From NCBI RefSeq assembly GCF_037152535.1, contig NZ_JBBCMA010000001.1:186001-250000 (forward strand): 64,000 bases of DNA, written 5' to 3'. The notes beneath the pieces are model-generated. The model was not told the origin of the DNA. It made no database searches and saw only the letters and a list, made by a program, of their open reading frames with translations. Of the stretch, positions 60,844 to 64,000 are shown piece by piece; within the stretch, counting starts at the first letter, position 1, and each line of letters opens with the position of its first letter. Source of the DNA: Leclercia sp. AS011 (lineage in GTDB: Bacteria; Pseudomonadota; Gammaproteobacteria; Enterobacterales; Enterobacteriaceae). The translations under genes were made by a program, and so were the position numbers.

Positions 60844-61395
60844 ATGAAGCTGATGTTTGCATCGGACATCCACGGCTCGCTGCCGGCGACCGAACGGGTG
60901 CTTTCGCTGTTTGAGCAGAGCGGGGCGCAATGGCTGGTGATCCTCGGGGATGTGCTGAACCACGGCCCGCGCAATCCGCTACCCGAGGGCTACGCGCCTG
61001 CTGAGGTCGCCGATCGGCTCAACGCCTACGCGTCGCGGATTATCGCCGTGCGCGGCAACTGCGACAGCGAAGTCGACCAGATGCTGCTGCATTTTCCCCT
61101 TACCGCCCCCTGGCAGCAGATCCTGCTGGAGAACAGCCGCCTGTTTGTGACCCACGGTCATCTGTTTGGCCCGGATAACCTGCCCGCGCTGAATGCTGGC
61201 GATGTGCTGGTTTACGGCCATACTCATATTCCGGTAGCCGGTAAACAGGGCGATCTTCTGCATTTCAATCCTGGCTCGGTCAGCCTGCCCAAAGGCGGCT
61301 TCCCCCCCAGCTACGGTATGCTGGAAGGCAACCATTTGTGCGTTATGACGCTGAATGACGGCCAGGTTATTGCGCAGTCAGAGATTAATCCGTAA
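60844..61395 (+). CDS. yfcE: YfcE, phosphodiesterase
   Basis: A 183-residue metallophosphoesterase (E. coli 184). Metal-binding motifs are all visible: FASDIHGS, LGDVLNHGP, GNCDSEVD, THGHLFGP and GHTHIPV. E. coli YfcE cleaves model phosphodiesters and needs manganese. The ATG at 60844 has AAGGAG upstream; the open frame begins 34 codons earlier inside yfcF. Confidence 0.95.
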   Translation: MKLMFASDIHGSLPATERVLSLFEQSGAQWLVILGDVLNHGPRNPLPEGYAPAEVADRLNAYASRIIAVRGNCDSEVDQMLLHFPLTAPWQQILLENSRLFVTHGHLFGPDNLPALNAGDVLVYGHTHIPVAGKQGDLLHFNPGSVSLPKGGFPPSYGMLEGNHLCVMTLNDGQVIAQSEINP

Positions 61396-61450
61396 TTTAC
61401 TCCTCAACAGTAAACGCGCCGCGAGAGCGCTTTAAAGAGAAGGTTTCCCG

Positions 61451-61993
61451 ATGGTGGAGCAGAGTCATTTGGCAAGTACGGAATGGGTGGATATTGTCAA
61501 CGAAGACAATGAGGTAATCGCACAGGCGAGCCGCGAGCAGATGCGGGCGCAACGCCTGCGTCATCGCGCGACCTATATCGTCGTGCATGATGGGATGGGC
61601 AATATTCTGGTTCAGCGCCGTACCGAAACGAAAGACTTCATGCCCGGGATGCTTGATGCAACCGCCGGTGGCGTGGTGCAGGCCGATGAGCTGCTGCTCG
61701 ATTCCGCCCGCCGTGAAGCGGAAGAGGAGCTGGGGATTGCCGGCGTACCGTTCGCCGAACATGGCCAGTTCTATTTCGAAGATCCGCACTGCCGCGTCTG
61801 GGGTGGCCTTTTCAGCTGCGTCTCCCACGGGCCGTTTGCGTTGCAGGAGGAAGAGGTGAGTGAAGTCTGCTGGATGACCCCGGCTGAGATCACCGCCCGC
61901 TGCGATGAATTCACACCAGATTCGCTGAAAGCGCTGGCCCTGTGGATGAGCCGCAATGCCAGCAACGAGCCGCTTAAGCACGAAGAAGCATAA
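61451..61993 (+). CDS. yfcD: YfcD, Nudix hydrolase
   Basis: A 180-residue Nudix protein, the length of E. coli YfcD. The Nudix box is complete: [20 protein letters not shown] followed by ELGI. The fold and length resemble isopentenyl-diphosphate isomerase relatives, but the substrate is not known. GAGA lies upstream of the ATG. A bidirectional terminator follows and separates it from the converging pta. Confidence 0.94.
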   Translation: MVEQSHLASTEWVDIVNEDNEVIAQASREQMRAQRLRHRATYIVVHDGMGNILVQRRTETKDFMPGMLDATAGGVVQADELLLDSARREAEEELGIAGVPFAEHGQFYFEDPHCRVWGGLFSCVSHGPFALQEEEVSEVCWMTPAEITARCDEFTPDSLKALALWMSRNASNEPLKHEEA

Positions 61994-62024
61994 AAAAAGG
62001 GCGACCATCTGGTCGCCCTTTTAC
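61994..62024. terminator. bidirectional terminator between yfcD and pta
   Basis: AAGGGCGACC pairs with GGTCGCCCTT around ATCT; A-run on the left and TTTTACTTTT on the right. Confidence 0.92.
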
Positions 62025-62037
62025 TTTTCAGTGTTGC

Positions 62038-64000
62038 TTACTGCTGGGAAGACTGGATCGCGGTCAGGGCGATGGTATAGACGATATCGTCTACCAGCGC
62101 GCCACGAGACAGGTCGTTCACCGGCTTGCGCATACCCTGCAGCATCGGCCCGATGGAGATCAGGTCGGCTGAACGCTGTACCGCTTTGTAGGTGGTGTTA
62201 CCGGTGTTCAGATCCGGGAAGATGAACACGGTAGCGCGACCGGCAACCGGCGAGTTCGGCGCTTTAGATTTGGCAACGTCAGCCATAACGGCGGCGTCAT
62301 ACTGCAGCGGGCCATCGATAACCAGATCCGGGCGTTTTTCCTGGGCGATACGGGTCGCTTCACGCACTTTCTCTACGTCGCTACCTGCACCAGAGGTACC
62401 TGTAGAGTAGGAGAGCATCGCTACGCGCGGTTCGATACCGAAGGCAATCGCGGAGTCAGCAGACTGGATCGCAATCTCGGCCAGCTGTTCAGCGGTTGGA
62501 TCCGGGTTGATCGCACAGTCACCGTAAACGTAAACCTGTTCCGGCAGCAGCATGAAGAACACGGAAGAGACCAGAGAGCTGCCTGGTGCAGTTTTGATCA
62601 GCTGCAGCGGCGGACGGATGGTGTTCGCAGTGGTGTGAACCGCACCGGAAACCAGACCGTCAACTTCGTCCTGCTCCAGCATCAGGGTACCGAGAACCAC
62701 GTTGTCTTCCAGCTGTTCGCGGGCAACGGCTTCAGTCATGCCCTTGCTCTTACGCAGCTCGACCAGACGGGCAACGTAGCTTTCACGCACCACTTCCGGG
62801 TCAACGATTTCGATACCAGAACCCAGCTCAACGCCCTGAGAGGCAGCAACGCGGGTGATCTCATCCGGGTTACCCAGCAGCACACAGGTCGCGATACCGC
62901 GCTCGGCACAGATGGCGGCAGCTTTCACGGTACGCGGTTCGTCGCCTTCTGGCAGCACAACGCGTTTGCCCGCTTTACGCGCCAGCTCGGTGAGCTGATA
63001 ACGGAAAGCTGGTGGAGAGAGACGACGGCTGCGCTCGGAGGTCGCGGTCAGGGATTCAATCCACTCAGGATTGATGCAACCGGCAACGTATTCCTGCACT
63101 TTCTCGATACGCTGGTGGTCATCAACCGGCACTTCCAGGTTGAAGCTCTGCAGGCTCAGAGAGGTCTGCCAGGTGTTGGTATTCACCATGAAGACCGGCA
63201 GGCCGGTAGCAAATGCGCGTTCGCACAGCTTGCTGACGCGTGGGTCCATTTCATAGGCACCGGTCAGCAGGATCGCACCGATTTCCACGCCGTTCATCGC
63301 TGCCAGGCAGGCTGCAACCAGCACGTCAGGACGGTCAGCGGAGGTCACCAGCAGGGAACCTGCACGGAAGTGCTCCAGCATGTGCGGAATGCTACGCGCA
63401 CAGAAGGTCACGGACTTCACGCGACGGGTGTTGATATCGCCTTCGTTGACGATGGTTGCGTTCAGGTGACGCGCCATGTCGATCGCACGGGTGGCAATCA
63501 GGTCGAAGCTCCAGGTCACCGCGCCGAGCACGGGCAGAGAGCTGTATTCCTGCAGCTTAGCGGGATCGATTTTCACGACTTTCGCTTTGGAGGAGTCGTC
63601 GAAAATTTCAGACAGGTCAGGGCGGGTACGGCCTTGCTCATCTACCGGGGCGTTCAGTTTGTTAACGATAACGCCGGTGATGTTGGTGTTTTTCGCGCCG
63701 CCGAAGCTGCTGCGGGTCAGCTCAATACGCTCTTTCAGCTGTTCCGGGGTATCGGTACCCTGGGACATCACGAACACGATTTCCGCGTTCAGCGTTTTGG
63801 CGATTTCAAAGTTCAGGGACTGGGCAAACTGATGCTTGCGCGTTGGAACCAGACCTTCAACCAGCACCACTTCCGCATCCTGTGCGTTAGCGTGATAGTT
63901 AGCGATGATCTCTTCCATCAGCACGTCTTTCTGGTTGCTGGAGAGCAGAGACTCAACGTGGCTCATCTTCAGCGGTTCAGCCGCTGGCAGGTTAGAGTTT
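62038..64000 (-). CDS. pta: Pta, phosphate acetyltransferase (5' end outside the window)
   Basis: The last 653 codons of a gene that is 714 codons long in E. coli; the N-terminal 60 or so residues lie beyond the right edge. The frame is open to the window end, and the internal Met at 63966 is not the true start, since the upstream residues NLPAAEPLK match E. coli AAEPLK. The central DRTGG domain and the catalytic C-terminal domain are present ([55 protein letters not shown]). It converts acetyl-CoA to acetyl phosphate; ackA is expected just outside the window. Confidence 0.98.
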   Translation of the reverse strand, partial: NSNLPAAEPLKMSHVESLLSSNQKDVLMEEIIANYHANAQDAEVVLVEGLVPTRKHQFAQSLNFEIAKTLNAEIVFVMSQGTDTPEQLKERIELTRSSFGGAKNTNITGVIVNKLNAPVDEQGRTRPDLSEIFDDSSKAKVVKIDPAKLQEYSSLPVLGAVTWSFDLIATRAIDMARHLNATIVNEGDINTRRVKSVTFCARSIPHMLEHFRAGSLLVTSADRPDVLVAACLAAMNGVEIGAILLTGAYEMDPRVSKLCERAFATGLPVFMVNTNTWQTSLSLQSFNLEVPVDDHQRIEKVQEYVAGCINPEWIESLTATSERSRRLSPPAFRYQLTELARKAGKRVVLPEGDEPRTVKAAAICAERGIATCVLLGNPDEITRVAASQGVELGSGIEIVDPEVVRESYVARLVELRKSKGMTEAVAREQLEDNVVLGTLMLEQDEVDGLVSGAVHTTANTIRPPLQLIKTAPGSSLVSSVFFMLLPEQVYVYGDCAINPDPTAEQLAEIAIQSADSAIAFGIEPRVAMLSYSTGTSGAGSDVEKVREATRIAQEKRPDLVIDGPLQYDAAVMADVAKSKAPNSPVAGRATVFIFPDLNTGNTTYKAVQRSADLISIGPMLQGMRKPVNDLSRGALVDDIVYTIALTAIQSSQQ

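Noticed and set aside
63964..63966. Met at 63966 as the pta start
   Set aside because: The frame continues upstream to the window edge with residues that match the known Pta N-terminal region, so the true start is outside.

Overview
The window is chromosomal DNA of a member of the Enterobacteriaceae, close to Enterobacter, Lelliottia or Leclercia; the genus cannot be fixed from this sequence alone. The right two thirds (about 23.7-64 kb) is collinear with the Escherichia coli interval from pta to yfdC/argW. In the window's direction it reads argW(tRNA-Arg)-yfdC-mlaA-fadL-yfcZ-fadIJ-sixA-smrB-prmB-aroC-mepA-yfcA-epmC-yfcL-mnmC-fabB-yfcJ-flk-pdxB-usg-truA-dedA-accD-folC-dedD-cvpA-purF-ubiX-argT-hisJQMP-(GNAT)-yfcH-folX-yfcG-yfcF-yfcE-yfcD-pta. 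Protein lengths and motifs match those families closely. Three REP-type palindromes lie in the intergenic spaces, and FadR, FabR, PurR, NtrC and sigma-54 sites can be read upstream of the expected operons.

The left third (1-23.6 kb) is accessory DNA that ends at the tRNA-Arg gene. It has three parts. (a) At 1-5.6 kb on the minus strand, a four-gene cluster encodes a secreted alpha/beta hydrolase, a 1119-residue fusion of a Mur-ligase-like domain, a degenerate S11 (D,D-carboxypeptidase-like) domain and a CapA-type metallophosphatase-like domain, a small lipoprotein, and a membrane protein cut by the window edge. This looks like a cell-surface polymer or envelope system of unknown product. (b) At 5.7-20 kb on the plus strand there is a complete Lap-type adhesion system. 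It comprises a helical-toroid protein of unknown function, the periplasmic protease LapG, the c-di-GMP receptor LapD, a small conserved protein, a giant LapA-like adhesin, and the type I secretion parts LapE, LapB and LapC. The adhesin is extraordinary: about 741 of its 1384 residues are an almost pure Asp-Ala dipeptide repeat. (c) At 20-23.6 kb there are a yaiL-type gene, a cysteine hydrolase, an orphan flagellin with its own sigma-28 promoter, and a small secreted protein.

Expected working of the Lap part, from known Lap systems: LapB, LapC and LapE export the adhesin, and its N-terminal retention module plugs the outer-membrane channel. When c-di-GMP falls, LapD releases LapG, which cuts at a di-alanine site (here Ala104-Ala105 in PAAG) and frees the adhesin. 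All the needed residues are visible: the LapG Cys-His-Asp triad, the degenerate RGGEF and KIL motifs of LapD, and the PAAG site. With the orphan flagellin close by, the region appears devoted to the choice between attachment and motility. The most notable candidates for new biology are the Asp-Ala adhesin, the Mur ligase/S11/CapA fusion cluster, and the repeat-containing orphan flagellin.
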